Assembly (NCBI GenBank): GCA_051649605.1
Contig: JBOFHK010000007.1
Span: forward strand, 75,291 to 139,290
Source of the DNA: Brevinema_A sp051649605
Lineage (GTDB): Bacteria; Spirochaetota; Brevinematia; Brevinematales; Brevinemataceae
Direction: 5' to 3'
Length of the DNA: 64,000 nucleotides
The notes beneath the pieces were generated by a model. That model was given only the letters and a program-made list of their open reading frames with translations, searched no databases and was not told the DNA's origin. Positions 8,045 to 17,593 of this stretch are shown in pieces. The position numbers and the translations under genes were made by a program. How positions within the stretch are numbered: the stretch's first letter is position 1; the number at the start of each line of letters is the position of its first letter.

Positions 8045-8722
8045 CTATGATGTTTTTTCGAATTCTTCTTTTTGAGATTTTTTATCTATTTTTTCGGCTT
8101 CTTTAAGTAGACGCTTCTCTTCTTTTTCTCTTCGTTTACGCTCTTTTGCCATCTGACGCTGTGTTTTTTCAGCAACTCGTTCTTCTTTAGCAATCTGTTT
8201 ATCAAGAAGGGACTGAGCTTTTTTATCTGCTAAAAAAACAAGATCTTCCTGCTTCATCACTACTTTATATTCTTTTCTGTTGCGAATCCGTGCCGACATC
8301 ATTCGAGCAAGATTTTGAACCGTCGTTGGTGCTCCCCGAAGATTTAATATTTGATCAAAATAAGTCAGTGCGTGAGAATACTGTCGTTTATTAGCATAAA
8401 TAAAGCCAGCTTCATACATTGCCCATGCAATAATTTTAGGATCTTTTATAAAAATCTCAGCTGCATTCGTATAAAAATATAGGGATTTTTTATAAAAATT
8501 AGCAGAATATGCACTCGCCCCCATATCTAATACCCGTTCAGGAGGAAGTTTTTGTAATGCTTCCTTAGAAGGGACATAAAGCGAATAAGGATTATATGGC
8601 GGTACAATATCATAAGTAGACGAGATACTTTCTTGTTTGGGGATAGAAGTTTTAGAGTCCTTAATCATCATCGTATAGCTCGGTACAACAGCTAGCATCC
8701 ATAATAAGAAAAATTTTATCAT
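8045..8722 (-). CDS. Secreted or membrane-anchored TPR-like protein with charged C-terminus
   Basis: A 225-residue protein with a short N-terminal hydrophobic signal (MIKFFLLWMLAVVPSYT). The central region (about 65-150) has TPR-like helices, including VLDMGASAYSANFYKKSLYF and AWAMYEAGFIYANKRQYSHA. The C-terminal segment from about 165 is extremely Lys/Glu/Arg-rich and probably a coiled coil. The ATG overlaps the stop of the upstream TPR gene (ATGA) and has a GGAGGG ribosome site, so the two are coupled. Function is unknown; the position suggests a role with the envelope acyltransferase downstream, which is inference. Confidence 0.7.
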   Translation of the reverse strand: MIKFFLLWMLAVVPSYTMMIKDSKTSIPKQESISSTYDIVPPYNPYSLYVPSKEALQKLPPERVLDMGASAYSANFYKKSLYFYTNAAEIFIKDPKIIAWAMYEAGFIYANKRQYSHALTYFDQILNLRGAPTTVQNLARMMSARIRNRKEYKVVMKQEDLVFLADKKAQSLLDKQIAKEERVAEKTQRQMAKERKRREKEEKRLLKEAEKIDKKSQKEEFEKTS

Positions 8723-9408
8723 TTACCCTCCATCAAAGCTAACAATCCTTTATATCGTTCCATAATAATTTCATTAGCAGGTGATAATTCCATAGCTTTT
8801 TCCAATTCGCTTCGTGCTTCTTGATAGAGTCGCCTACTCATAAGAGCTTTCCCCAAACTATCTCGATAAGCAGGATTCTCAGAATCTAATTCTACCGCTT
8901 TACGGCATAAAGAAATTCCTTTTTCAATATCTTTTTTACTTTCTACAAGAATATAGCCAAGATTATTAATCGCTCCAGCATAATTAGGATCTATTTCTAA
9001 TGCTTTATTTAAGGCATCAATCGCTTGATTAATCATATTCCTTTCGTAAAATACAGCCCCCAACGCAGAATAAGCTCCTGCTTCTGGTACACCCGTCTGT
9101 AGTGCTTCTCTAAAGGCTCTTTCAGCTTTACTATAGGCTTTTACATCAGCATAAGCTTTTCCAAGAAATACCAGACAGCGAAGTCGCTGTCCAGGGTCTA
9201 ATTTGGCACTCTTTGCTTGTTCTAAATAACGAATTCCATTGTGATAATTTTTGGTACGAACCATTAATAAACCTAAATAAAAAGCGTATAACGGTTCGGC
9301 AGGATTTGATTCATAAAACTGTGTGAGCTTTTTTACCGCATATGTATAATCTCCTGATGCAGCACTTTCCGCTAAAATATCTTCCAGTTGATTCATTTTA
9401 AGATCCAT
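8719..9408 (-). CDS. Tetratricopeptide-repeat protein
   Basis: A 229-residue protein made of about five to six TPR units. Clear examples are PLYAFYLGLLMVRTKNYHNG, KAERAFREALQTGVPEAGAY, AIDALNKALEIDPNYAGAIN and YRDSLGKALMSRRLYQEARS. No signal peptide is evident, so a cytoplasmic scaffold is likely. I prefer the ATG at 9408 (AGGA ribosome site 8 bp upstream) over an in-frame TTG at 9423, whose own sequence overlaps that ribosome site. First gene of a run of three with the coiled-coil TPR gene and the acyltransferase. Confidence 0.8.
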   Translation of the reverse strand: MDLKMNQLEDILAESAASGDYTYAVKKLTQFYESNPAEPLYAFYLGLLMVRTKNYHNGIRYLEQAKSAKLDPGQRLRCLVFLGKAYADVKAYSKAERAFREALQTGVPEAGAYSALGAVFYERNMINQAIDALNKALEIDPNYAGAINNLGYILVESKKDIEKGISLCRKAVELDSENPAYRDSLGKALMSRRLYQEARSELEKAMELSPANEIIMERYKGLLALMEGK

Positions 9409-9534
9409 TCTTGATTTCCTCAAACAACACCAAATTTTCTTTAGTTTTTATTGTTAATCATAACAAATTTTATTAGAGAAATCAAATTATTACCCTATTA
9501 ATTATTAGAGTGTTAATATTCCATAAATGATTAT

Positions 9535-9566
9535 AAAAAAGTCCTCAAAAATTTGAGGACTTTTTT
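9535..9566. terminator. Terminator of the downstream TPR gene
   Basis: AAAAAAGTCCTCAAA (9535-9549) pairs with its complement at 9552-9566, giving a GC core flanked by A and T runs. It lies just beyond the stop of the minus-strand TPR gene at 9574. The same AGTCCTCA core appears in the ybeY/groES terminator. Confidence 0.85.
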
Positions 9567-9573
9567 ATATTTT

Positions 9574-10653
9574 TTATAATAAGTTTGCATTCGATAAACT
9601 ATTAGAGAGCTCAACATTACTGGAGACATCATGATATCGAGATAATAACGAAACCGTCTCACTAGATTTCCCTACCAAAGCAAGTAACTCAATAGAGATA
9701 ATACAAATTTGTATATCTGTATTAAACTGAGTAAGTAATTCTAAGATCATCTCATAAGCTCGATCTAAATTATCTTTTTTAATCATGAGCCGAATTTGTC
9801 CCACATAAGCATACTTATCTTGGAATCGATCCCAAACAATTTTATATTGCTCTTCTGCTTCTTCTAGCATATTTTCTGCTAAATACGCATCTGCAATACG
9901 AACAATAATTTTGGGATTATTAGGGTCTCTTTCCAGTAGTTCTTGCCAAAAGGGAATAGATTTTTTATATTCTTTTAACCCTCTAAAAGTATCTGCGATT
10001 CCATATAATACAAAATTATTATGAGGAGCAATTTTATATACTTTTTGATAATATTCCATAGCTTTTTCAAAATCACGACGAAAACGATAGATATTTCCCA
10101 CGATTGTTAAAATATTAACGAATTTAGGATACAAATCTAATAACTGCTCCCAATAGATCAATGCTTGATTATAATTTTTATATTTATAGTACAAATCACC
10201 CAAACCCATTAATGCAAATTTATTAGTGGATTGGTATTTAAGTGTTAAAAGATAGTATTGCTCCGCTTTGACAAGATTCCCCAAGCTTCGGTAAGCATCT
10301 GCAATACGAGCTAAGGCTAAAAAATCTTTATTATCAATTTCGATATATTTAAGCCACCAAAGTAATTCTTGTTGCCTATCTTTAATCCCACGATAAGAAT
10401 TAGCCAACCCTTTTAAAGCAAGTTTATTTTTGGGATTGTATTCTAATGCTTGGTGAAAATATTTAATCGCCTTGCTAAATTGTAATTCAGCTCGGTGAAT
10501 ATTTCCAATACCAGCGTACACCTTAGCAGAGCTATAATTGTCTAAAAGAGATTTATTACTCTCTAATTCCAAATATAAACTTAGCGATTCATCATATTTT
10601 TTTTGTAATGATAACACTTTTGCCTGTTCTATCTTCACTTGCATATCTGACAT
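9574..10653 (-). CDS. Tetratricopeptide-repeat protein, 359 residues
   Basis: A run of at least seven TPR-like units covers residues about 5-330, for example AIKYFHQALEYNPKNKLALK, AEQYYLLTLKYQSTNKFALM, ALIYWEQLLDLYPKFVNILT and AMEYYQKVYKIAPHNNFVLY. There is no signal peptide. The start is an ATG with AAGGGG upstream. It is monocistronic with its own terminator. TPR arrays mediate protein-protein contacts and the partner is not evident; nothing in the neighbourhood identifies a pathway. Confidence 0.82.
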   Translation of the reverse strand: MSDMQVKIEQAKVLSLQKKYDESLSLYLELESNKSLLDNYSSAKVYAGIGNIHRAELQFSKAIKYFHQALEYNPKNKLALKGLANSYRGIKDRQQELLWWLKYIEIDNKDFLALARIADAYRSLGNLVKAEQYYLLTLKYQSTNKFALMGLGDLYYKYKNYNQALIYWEQLLDLYPKFVNILTIVGNIYRFRRDFEKAMEYYQKVYKIAPHNNFVLYGIADTFRGLKEYKKSIPFWQELLERDPNNPKIIVRIADAYLAENMLEEAEEQYKIVWDRFQDKYAYVGQIRLMIKKDNLDRAYEMILELLTQFNTDIQICIISIELLALVGKSSETVSLLSRYHDVSSNVELSNSLSNANLL

Positions 10654-10800
10654 TAATTAACCCCTTGAATATATTATTGATCACATTGTTATTTTGCTTG
10701 TATTCAAACTCAATTTATACTGCATACACATCTATTATAATCTATTTTTTCAAATATTGCAATAATTATTTTAAAAATTGTAACAATTAAAGCATTTTTT

Positions 10801-13170
10801 TCATTGTTTTACCAAAAACCCCATATCTCTCATTAAAGTATGGTATTCTACTAAAAACGTAGGATCTTTAACAGAGCGTAATTCTGTTGTAGAAAAATGA
10901 TAAATAAGATTTCTCAAAATATCTAATCGTACAGGATCCATATAAATTTTTACACTCCAAAAGAGCATCCGAGCATAACGAAGCATTTCCGCACTATTCT
11001 GCTGTAAGGTTTTCTGAAGAAACTTATCCAAAACTCGGATTAAAGGCTCTAAATAAAATCCCATTTCTTCTTGAGAAACGATAACATTTTTTAGCAACTC
11101 TATTTCTTTAATAAAAAACTCAATCTCTGAAAGGCTCGCCTGGTGCATAATATTATCTGCAAACTTATGGATTTGAGAAATAAAATGAAAATTTAAGATC
11201 TCTTTCTCATAGGGGAGAAGGATATTTTCAACATCCCAAACGGCATTAAGAAAAAATACATTATCATCGACTTCGTAGCAAGAACTATTCCCATTAGTAT
11301 CCAACTGAGTGTGCTGGGAAAGAAAGCGTATCCGTAAAAATAATGGGAGATTGGTTAGCTGAGATAATTTCCAAGTGTTATCTTTAAGATTCCACAAATG
11401 CGTATCTTCATAATCAGTTATTGACGAGTTTATTTTTTTCCACAATAAAGTATAAATTGAAGAGCTTTTACTAATATCTAATACACATACTATTTTAAAC
11501 TCTTCTCCTACCGTATCCACCATATCAATAACAAAGCATCTTTTTTTCAAATCAACATATAAGATATTTATACTAAATTCATTGGTTTCTAAAAAGTTTG
11601 TATTTCCACCCTTACTAAGGGTAAGCCAACAGATATATTCAATAAGTGAAGTATTACTGATTTTATATTTAACAATACTATTGTTTAAGATATCCCCACC
11701 ATTAAGATCTATAAATATATTACTCCGTGCTTGAGATAAAGTATCAACAAATTGTTCTACAACAGAAATATCTAAAAATTCTTTAGAAAACTCATAAGCT
11801 CTAACCGCATACAACAAATCCTGAATCGTTTCTATTCCTGATAAATCTGAGAAAAACCACCCACAACTTGTATACATCAACATTGCATAACGAAGAGATT
11901 CCATAATTTGTAGAACGTTCTGCCGTTCTTCTAAAGAGAGTTCTTTTTTTTGATGCTTGAGAAAAAAATCTTGATAGTATTGAGCGTCTCTTTTTACCAT
12001 TGGTAAAAAATAATCATTTCGAGCATCCCAAAGATCCTTAAGCAAAGATTTTGTTACTGATTCAGCCACTTGGTAAAGATGATCTCTCAAGAGATCAAAA
12101 GCGTTTCTTAGCGGAGTACGCCATTGCTGATTCCATGAATCTTGTCCACCTGTATGACAACCACAATCACGAATCCAACGACTAACCCCATGGATACAAC
12201 TCCAAGAGGAACCTTCTCCCAGATCTCCAAGAAATAATTCACATTCTTCTGTCGGAGGGTAGAGCTCTAAAAAATGTCCATAATTAGTAAATTCAAAAGA
12301 GGTATTCTGTGTTACCGTAGCATTATAAATAAGTTTCGCTAACGCCATATTTCCAAATGATTTATGGTGTCCATAAACTTCTCCATCTGTAGCGGTATGT
12401 ACCAAATTAATATCTCTGGATTGTTTAAAAAATTCTTGTTTGATCATATCCGAAAATCGCTGAGCATCACCCAAAACATCTCCAAAACTAATTTCTGATG
12501 CTAAATGAGGATTGTAAAAAAATACAGCTAAACGACCATTTTTAGTTTGAAGGTTGTAAGGTTTCGTAGTATCAACTTTTCCACCTTTTACATTAGTTTT
12601 ATGCATATCTACAATAATATTGCCCGCTTGAAACGGCGAAAGAATCACATATTTAATCCCACAATCAACAAGAATTGCTGCTGTTTCGTTATTGATAGCC
12701 GTTTCACCAAGCCAAATACCTTCAGAATTACGTCCAAAACGCATCTTAAAATCTTGTAATCCCCATATAATTTGTGTATACTGATCTTTTATCCCTGCTA
12801 AAGGCATAATCATGTGGCTATATACTTGGGCAATAGCATTCCCATGACCACCGTTCCTTAGATAGGAAATTCGATCTCCTTCAATAATTTTTTGAACAGT
12901 ATTTCTATCTCCCTCTTGTTTTTCCATCCACGACAAAAGAGTCGGTCCAATATTAAAAGAAAGATATTCAAAACAGTTGATAATTTTGATAATTTCATTA
13001 TTTTCTAACACAGGAGTACGAGTACAAGCAGCATAACATTCAGCATTGATTCTTGTGTTCCAATCGGTGTAAGGATAAGCAGATTCCTGCCTATCAATAA
13101 ATCCTGTCCAAGGATTTTCTCGAGGGGGTTGATAAAAATGACCGTGTAAAATAAAATAATTACGAGACAT
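10801..13170 (-). CDS. Glycoside hydrolase family 57 protein with DUF3536-like C-terminus
   Basis: A 789-residue protein. Residues 1-350 are a GH57-type catalytic domain: LHGHFYQPPRENPWTGFI at the start, GIWLGETAIN with the putative nucleophile Glu156, and HTATDGEVYGHH with the second acidic residue near 265. The C-terminal half matches the length and pattern of DUF3536. GH57 enzymes are retaining alpha-glucan amylases or branching-type enzymes, so a role in glycogen or maltodextrin metabolism is likely; the exact reaction is not decidable. There is no signal peptide, so it is cytoplasmic. AAGGAGG precedes the ATG. Confidence 0.85.
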   Translation of the reverse strand: MSRNYFILHGHFYQPPRENPWTGFIDRQESAYPYTDWNTRINAECYAACTRTPVLENNEIIKIINCFEYLSFNIGPTLLSWMEKQEGDRNTVQKIIEGDRISYLRNGGHGNAIAQVYSHMIMPLAGIKDQYTQIIWGLQDFKMRFGRNSEGIWLGETAINNETAAILVDCGIKYVILSPFQAGNIIVDMHKTNVKGGKVDTTKPYNLQTKNGRLAVFFYNPHLASEISFGDVLGDAQRFSDMIKQEFFKQSRDINLVHTATDGEVYGHHKSFGNMALAKLIYNATVTQNTSFEFTNYGHFLELYPPTEECELFLGDLGEGSSWSCIHGVSRWIRDCGCHTGGQDSWNQQWRTPLRNAFDLLRDHLYQVAESVTKSLLKDLWDARNDYFLPMVKRDAQYYQDFFLKHQKKELSLEERQNVLQIMESLRYAMLMYTSCGWFFSDLSGIETIQDLLYAVRAYEFSKEFLDISVVEQFVDTLSQARSNIFIDLNGGDILNNSIVKYKISNTSLIEYICWLTLSKGGNTNFLETNEFSINILYVDLKKRCFVIDMVDTVGEEFKIVCVLDISKSSSIYTLLWKKINSSITDYEDTHLWNLKDNTWKLSQLTNLPLFLRIRFLSQHTQLDTNGNSSCYEVDDNVFFLNAVWDVENILLPYEKEILNFHFISQIHKFADNIMHQASLSEIEFFIKEIELLKNVIVSQEEMGFYLEPLIRVLDKFLQKTLQQNSAEMLRYARMLFWSVKIYMDPVRLDILRNLIYHFSTTELRSVKDPTFLVEYHTLMRDMGFLVKQ

Positions 13171-13324
13171 TTTTCCTCCTTGCTATTTTAAGAGTCCCAA
13201 ATAAAGAAAAAAGATTCTTTTTTCTTAAGAATACGTATAGTATACTATAAATAGAATAAATTTACAACTGTATTCATTGTAAACTAGAGGTATGTTTTAA
13301 AATATAGGTCTTAGTAGTTCTCAC
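13171..13324. promoter_or_regulatory. Divergent control region between the GH57 and nucleotidyltransferase genes
   Basis: This 154-bp AT-rich spacer holds an 11-bp hairpin (13204-13214 with 13216-13226) and a perfect 14-bp palindrome TATAGTATACTATA (13236-13249) of the kind used as operators or paired -10 regions. No full sigma70 promoter is convincing. Confidence 0.35.
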
Positions 13325-14851
13325 ATGAATCGATTCCGTATAGTCGTAGATAATTCTTTTTACAGATCACAATACGAAAAACAAACACTTGATTTTTTTA
13401 GAAAAAAACGATATACTAAAAGGTATAAATCTCTATTGGAGTCTTCTGTGTTCAAACGCTTTGATAATAACATCCCTAAGGATATTATTAATATCTATAA
13501 TATATTAGTTTCACATAACTATGAACTATATTTGGTTGGAGGAGCCGTTCGAGATTATCTAAGAGGAGATCACGCGGAAGATTTTGATCTTGCGACATCT
13601 GCTTCACCTAAGCAAATCGAACAAGTTTTTCAAGCTCATAGAGAATATCGATTAATTCCAACGGGGATCGAACACGGCACTTGGACACTCCTAATAAACC
13701 AAAAACATTACGAAATTACTAGCTATCGTATTGACGGATCTTATTCCAATAATAGACGTCCTGATCAAGTGTCCTTTACAGATTCATTAATCGAAGATTT
13801 ATCTCGAAGAGATTTTACTATTAATGCTATTGCCGTCAATCCTCATACAAGAGAAATTATCGACCCTTTCCATGGACAAGAAGATATTCAACAAAAAATG
13901 ATTCGTACTGTAGGGAATCCTATACAACGTTTTAGCGAAGATGCGCTTAGAATGCTTCGAGCATGCCGTTTCGCTTCAAAATTAGAATATACCATAGAAC
14001 AAGAAACTTACCTAGGGATGCAAAAAACAGCCCATACAATCCAATTTATCTCTCAAGAACGTATTCGTGAAGAATTACTAAAAATACTCAGTAGTAAAAA
14101 CCCCGCGATTGGTATTGATTTTATGCTTGATTCAGGATTATTAGACTATATTCTTCCAGAATTAAAAGAAGGCTACGGAGTCGATCAAAATCAATTTCAT
14201 AAATATGATGTGTACCGTCATAACGTAATGGTCTGCGTTCATATGCCACCAGACGATCTCATCGCTAGGTTTGCTGCTTTACTTCATGATATTGGTAAAC
14301 CTAGAGCAAAAAACTTCGCTCTAAAAATCGGTAATGGTAACGTTTTTTACAATCATGAAATTATCGGAGCTAAAATGGTAAAAAGCCTCATGGGGCGTTT
14401 GAAATTTTCTAATGAGGATATTGCAAAATGTGTGTTATTGGTAGAGCTTCATATGTTTTACTATACTTCAGATTGGACTGATGGTGCAATCCGAAGATTT
14501 CTCAAACGTTTTGACGGAGATATTAATTTTTTAAACCTATTGTTTCAACTTCGGAAAGCGGATCGGCTTGGAAGTGGGATCAAAAAAAATGGACCTCATA
14601 TTCTTCAAGAGTTTCAACGCCGTATCCAACATATTTTAGAAAAAGATGCCGCATTAAAAGTATCTGATCTTCAGATTAATGGTACTCAATTGATGGCGAC
14701 ACTCAATCTTAGCCCAAGTCCTTTAATTGGACAAATTCTAAATTATTTATTAGAATTAGTATTAGATGATCCTGTATTAAATACCTACGAAACCTTAAAA
14801 ACAAAAGCCCTATTGTTCCTAGAGGAACAATCTCACAAATCCCTTTTATAG
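13325..14851 (+). CDS. tRNA CCA nucleotidyltransferase / poly(A) polymerase family protein with HD domain
   Basis: A 508-residue class II nucleotidyltransferase. LVGGAVRDYLRG at residues 70-81 and the metal-binding DFD at 86-88 are followed by RRDFTINAIAV and EDALRMLRACRFASKL, then a C-terminal HD domain (LLHDIGKPRAK). It either adds CCA to tRNA 3' ends or polyadenylates RNA. The HD domain and lack of encoded CCA in the tRNA gene here favour CCA addition, but the two activities cannot be separated by eye. The ATG at 13325 has no good ribosome site. An in-frame GTG at 13448 has GGAG 6 bp upstream and would give 467 residues, still ahead of the catalytic domain. Confidence 0.85.
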   Translation: MNRFRIVVDNSFYRSQYEKQTLDFFRKKRYTKRYKSLLESSVFKRFDNNIPKDIINIYNILVSHNYELYLVGGAVRDYLRGDHAEDFDLATSASPKQIEQVFQAHREYRLIPTGIEHGTWTLLINQKHYEITSYRIDGSYSNNRRPDQVSFTDSLIEDLSRRDFTINAIAVNPHTREIIDPFHGQEDIQQKMIRTVGNPIQRFSEDALRMLRACRFASKLEYTIEQETYLGMQKTAHTIQFISQERIREELLKILSSKNPAIGIDFMLDSGLLDYILPELKEGYGVDQNQFHKYDVYRHNVMVCVHMPPDDLIARFAALLHDIGKPRAKNFALKIGNGNVFYNHEIIGAKMVKSLMGRLKFSNEDIAKCVLLVELHMFYYTSDWTDGAIRRFLKRFDGDINFLNLLFQLRKADRLGSGIKKNGPHILQEFQRRIQHILEKDAALKVSDLQINGTQLMATLNLSPSPLIGQILNYLLELVLDDPVLNTYETLKTKALLFLEEQSHKSLL

Positions 14852-14864
14852 AGAGGTAAATTCT

Positions 14865-16109
14865 ATGTTACAGGCTATTTTAAAACAATTACAAAAGATA
14901 CCCGCAAATACTAATACCAACGATATTATCACCTCCGAAGGTGTCGAAGCATTATCTGATACACCACTTTCTAATGATCTTGTATTAGAAATGATTACCT
15001 CATTTATGGCCGACTCCCATAATAGTTTTATTCAAATTCTATATTATATCATTAAAGAAAATCCCTATGCTATTTTTTTATTTATTGTAATTTCTGTTTT
15101 TATTTTAACGATCATCCTGAGATTAATTCTCTATATTATTTCTCACCATCCCAAGAATATGAAAAAACATTTAGGACGACGTTTGTTAAATATTTTATTA
15201 TCTTCCCATTTTATATGGACAGGATTATTACTAGGCGTCGTCGTCGGAGTAGATGTTTTACAAATACCAGACGTACTTGCCCACTTAATCAAAGGTTGTG
15301 CCCTCTCGATATTATTGTGGATGTTTTATATGATCACACAAAAACTAATTACTCTGTATGCAAGAGCTATATTAATTTATCGTGCTCATGGAAGCCGTAT
15401 TAAATTTTTCAAAAATAAAAATATTCTTATTGTTCTGTCTCGTAGTATCCATGCCATTTGGTTTTTATTATTTGTTACCATTTTATTAGGATTATGGGGT
15501 GTAGAATTAGCTCCTATTCTTACAGGTTTGGGGATCGTCGGTATCGTTGTCGGTCTTGCATTACAAGATTCCCTTTCCCATATTATGGGGGGGATTTCTC
15601 TAATGCTTGATGAAACATACACAGAAGGAGATTACATCATTCTCGAAAATGATAATGCTGGTATTATTTTTCAAATTGGCTATCGCAGTACTAAATTACG
15701 AACCTTCGATGAAGAAATTATTACCATCCCCAACGGTATTCTCTCTAAAATGATTATTACTAACTTATCTCAGCCTGTTAAAAGAAGTCGTGTAACACTT
15801 TTCCTGAAAACTTACGCAGCCGATGCAAGTCCTCAGCTCGTTAAAGAGCTTTTAATACAAACGGCAAAAAGTTCATCAGGGATTCTTCGTTATCCAGAGC
15901 CGACTTCTTTCTTTTTAGCACCCGAAGGCTCTTTGTATTCTTTTCGGGTAAGTTTTTATATCAGTACCCCTCTCAATAAACTATCTGCCTCTGATACCGT
16001 TCAGCAAGAAATTGTCAGAGTATTCAATCAACACAATATCCGTTTTGGAATCACAGAAAACGTCATGCACGTGCAAGAACATAATATCACAACTACTAGT
16101 GATAAATGA
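14865..16109 (+). CDS. Small-conductance mechanosensitive channel, MscS family
   Basis: A 414-residue membrane protein with several predicted helices between residues 65 and 245, including the pore-lining MscS helix region GIVGIVVGLALQDSLSHIMG. It continues with the beta domain signature ETYTEGDYIILENDNAGIIFQIGYRSTKLRTFDEEIITIPN and a cytoplasmic alpha/beta domain to the end. MscS-type channels release solutes on hypo-osmotic shock. The GAGG ribosome site is 13 bp after the upstream stop, so it is probably co-transcribed with the nucleotidyltransferase. The roughly 60-residue N-terminal extension before the first helix is non-conserved. Confidence 0.9.
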   Translation: MLQAILKQLQKIPANTNTNDIITSEGVEALSDTPLSNDLVLEMITSFMADSHNSFIQILYYIIKENPYAIFLFIVISVFILTIILRLILYIISHHPKNMKKHLGRRLLNILLSSHFIWTGLLLGVVVGVDVLQIPDVLAHLIKGCALSILLWMFYMITQKLITLYARAILIYRAHGSRIKFFKNKNILIVLSRSIHAIWFLLFVTILLGLWGVELAPILTGLGIVGIVVGLALQDSLSHIMGGISLMLDETYTEGDYIILENDNAGIIFQIGYRSTKLRTFDEEIITIPNGILSKMIITNLSQPVKRSRVTLFLKTYAADASPQLVKELLIQTAKSSSGILRYPEPTSFFLAPEGSLYSFRVSFYISTPLNKLSASDTVQQEIVRVFNQHNIRFGITENVMHVQEHNITTTSDK

Positions 16110-16136
16110 GACATAGTCTTATATAACACATAACAC

Positions 16137-16170
16137 AAAAAATCTGATAAATATAATTATCAGATTTTTT
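16137..16170. terminator. Bidirectional terminator between mscS and the lipoprotein gene
   Basis: A perfect 14-bp stem AAAAAATCTGATAA (16137-16150) with its complement at 16157-16170 and a 6-nt loop, between two converging genes, with A and T runs on either side. Confidence 0.88.
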
Positions 16171-16188
16171 ATATTGTTTATTTATTAT

Positions 16189-17094
16189 TTACTTTTTTTC
16201 TATCCCATCATAAGTGATATACCGCTCTCCATATTGAACATCTTGTATATCTTCTACAATTCTTACCGTTAACAATAAGGTATCCCCATAGTCAATATTT
16301 GAAGGAATATTAATATGATGCCATTGTGGACCAACCATTATAACAAAATCACTCGCATAGCCTACAAATGGACCATCGCCACGCCAGTCTTTATAGAGAT
16401 TCTCGTTTCTACTTTCCGTCCAAAATCGGAGAGTGTATTTAAAAGACTCGGGGTTATTTTTATCAATCGGAAATTTTCCCAAATATAAATAACCTGTATC
16501 CAATGCTGTGCCACATTTAAGTGTCCACCCATCATCACCAAAATACTCCGCTTGAGCATCCATCATCCAATACCCCTGGGAATTGGTGTGGACACCATTA
16601 TAGATAATCTTTTTCCTCAAAGTGGTAACACTATCAAAGGCAGGAGCAGGACTACCAGGTCTGCTATGTCCAGAATAGACGCAATTAACAACAAAATTAA
16701 TATGTCTAGTTATATGGATTTTTTTGTTAACAAAGAGATAATTATGATCCCCTGCATCTCCCACAAAACGTACTTTCATCCTTACGATCTTATTAAGATC
16801 TGGGGCTGGTTTTATATAAGACGCAATCCTCTGTGCTGTTTCAGCAGTTTTAAAGGCATTACTAATATCCATCATTGGAGGTAAACTAGGGTCATCATCA
16901 TAAATCCAACCATCATCATTAGGAGGATTAATCGGGGGGAAAACATTAGTATTCCCAGGTACTTCGGGATTAATAGGCGGAAAAACGATATTAGTACCCC
17001 CACCCTCTGGTACATAGGTATCCGAAGTCGAAAGATCTGAGTCCATACTACAAGATACTAACGTAAATAATATTATTCCTATCAATTTTTTCAT
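16189..17094 (-). CDS. Hypothetical lipoprotein
   Basis: A 301-residue protein with a lipoprotein signal (MKKLIGIILFTLVSC; predicted lipidated Cys15). A Pro/Asn-rich linker repeats NIVFPPINPE and TNVFPPINPP (about residues 34-60), then a mostly beta mature domain with many aromatic residues follows. No enzymatic motif is recognised. It is probably tethered to the outer or inner membrane facing outwards. The gene is monocistronic, converges on the mscS operon and shares its terminator. Function unknown. Confidence 0.75.
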   Translation of the reverse strand: MKKLIGIILFTLVSCSMDSDLSTSDTYVPEGGGTNIVFPPINPEVPGNTNVFPPINPPNDDGWIYDDDPSLPPMMDISNAFKTAETAQRIASYIKPAPDLNKIVRMKVRFVGDAGDHNYLFVNKKIHITRHINFVVNCVYSGHSRPGSPAPAFDSVTTLRKKIIYNGVHTNSQGYWMMDAQAEYFGDDGWTLKCGTALDTGYLYLGKFPIDKNNPESFKYTLRFWTESRNENLYKDWRGDGPFVGYASDFVIMVGPQWHHINIPSNIDYGDTLLLTVRIVEDIQDVQYGERYITYDGIEKK

Positions 17095-17593
17095 TATTCC
17101 CCTCTTATTTTTTTATAATATTTTTGTTATTTTTATCAAAACGATATTGAGAAAGTATTACTCTCTTAATTTACGATAAACAATTGGTGCAAATTTACCT
17201 AGTAACCCTAAAGAATAAGATATAGGTACTAATAATAAATTCTATATTTAGAAATATAAAGATCAATTGTATTATAGAGTATTTTCGTATAAATGTCAAA
17301 TAATCACAGGTTATTTTATGTATTTTTTATGTGTTATTGTAAGAAGATAGTAGTCTTAATAAACTTTCTTAAAATATTCATTTGTTTTTGTTAATATAAA
17401 TATCAACGATCAATCTAGTTTTTTACCATTAATTTTAGACTATTAAAATAATAATTAATACGTTTTATAAAAAAAATTGACTTATTATAAAAGATATAGT
17501 ATCATAAAGGTATGATTACTAATCATTCTCTATCCTATCATGGAAATAAGATTTCCACAGAATATATATTCCAATCCAATTCAGAGGTACTTT
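17095..17593 (+). promoter_or_regulatory. Upstream region of rho with promoter
   Basis: About 500 bp of AT-rich sequence between the divergent lipoprotein gene and rho holds no gene I can support. A promoter with TTGACT (17477-17482) and TATCAT (17500-17505), 17 bp apart, drives rho rightwards with a leader of about 85 nt. The long leader would suit rho autoregulation, which is known in other bacteria, but no attenuator structure is evident. Confidence 0.6.
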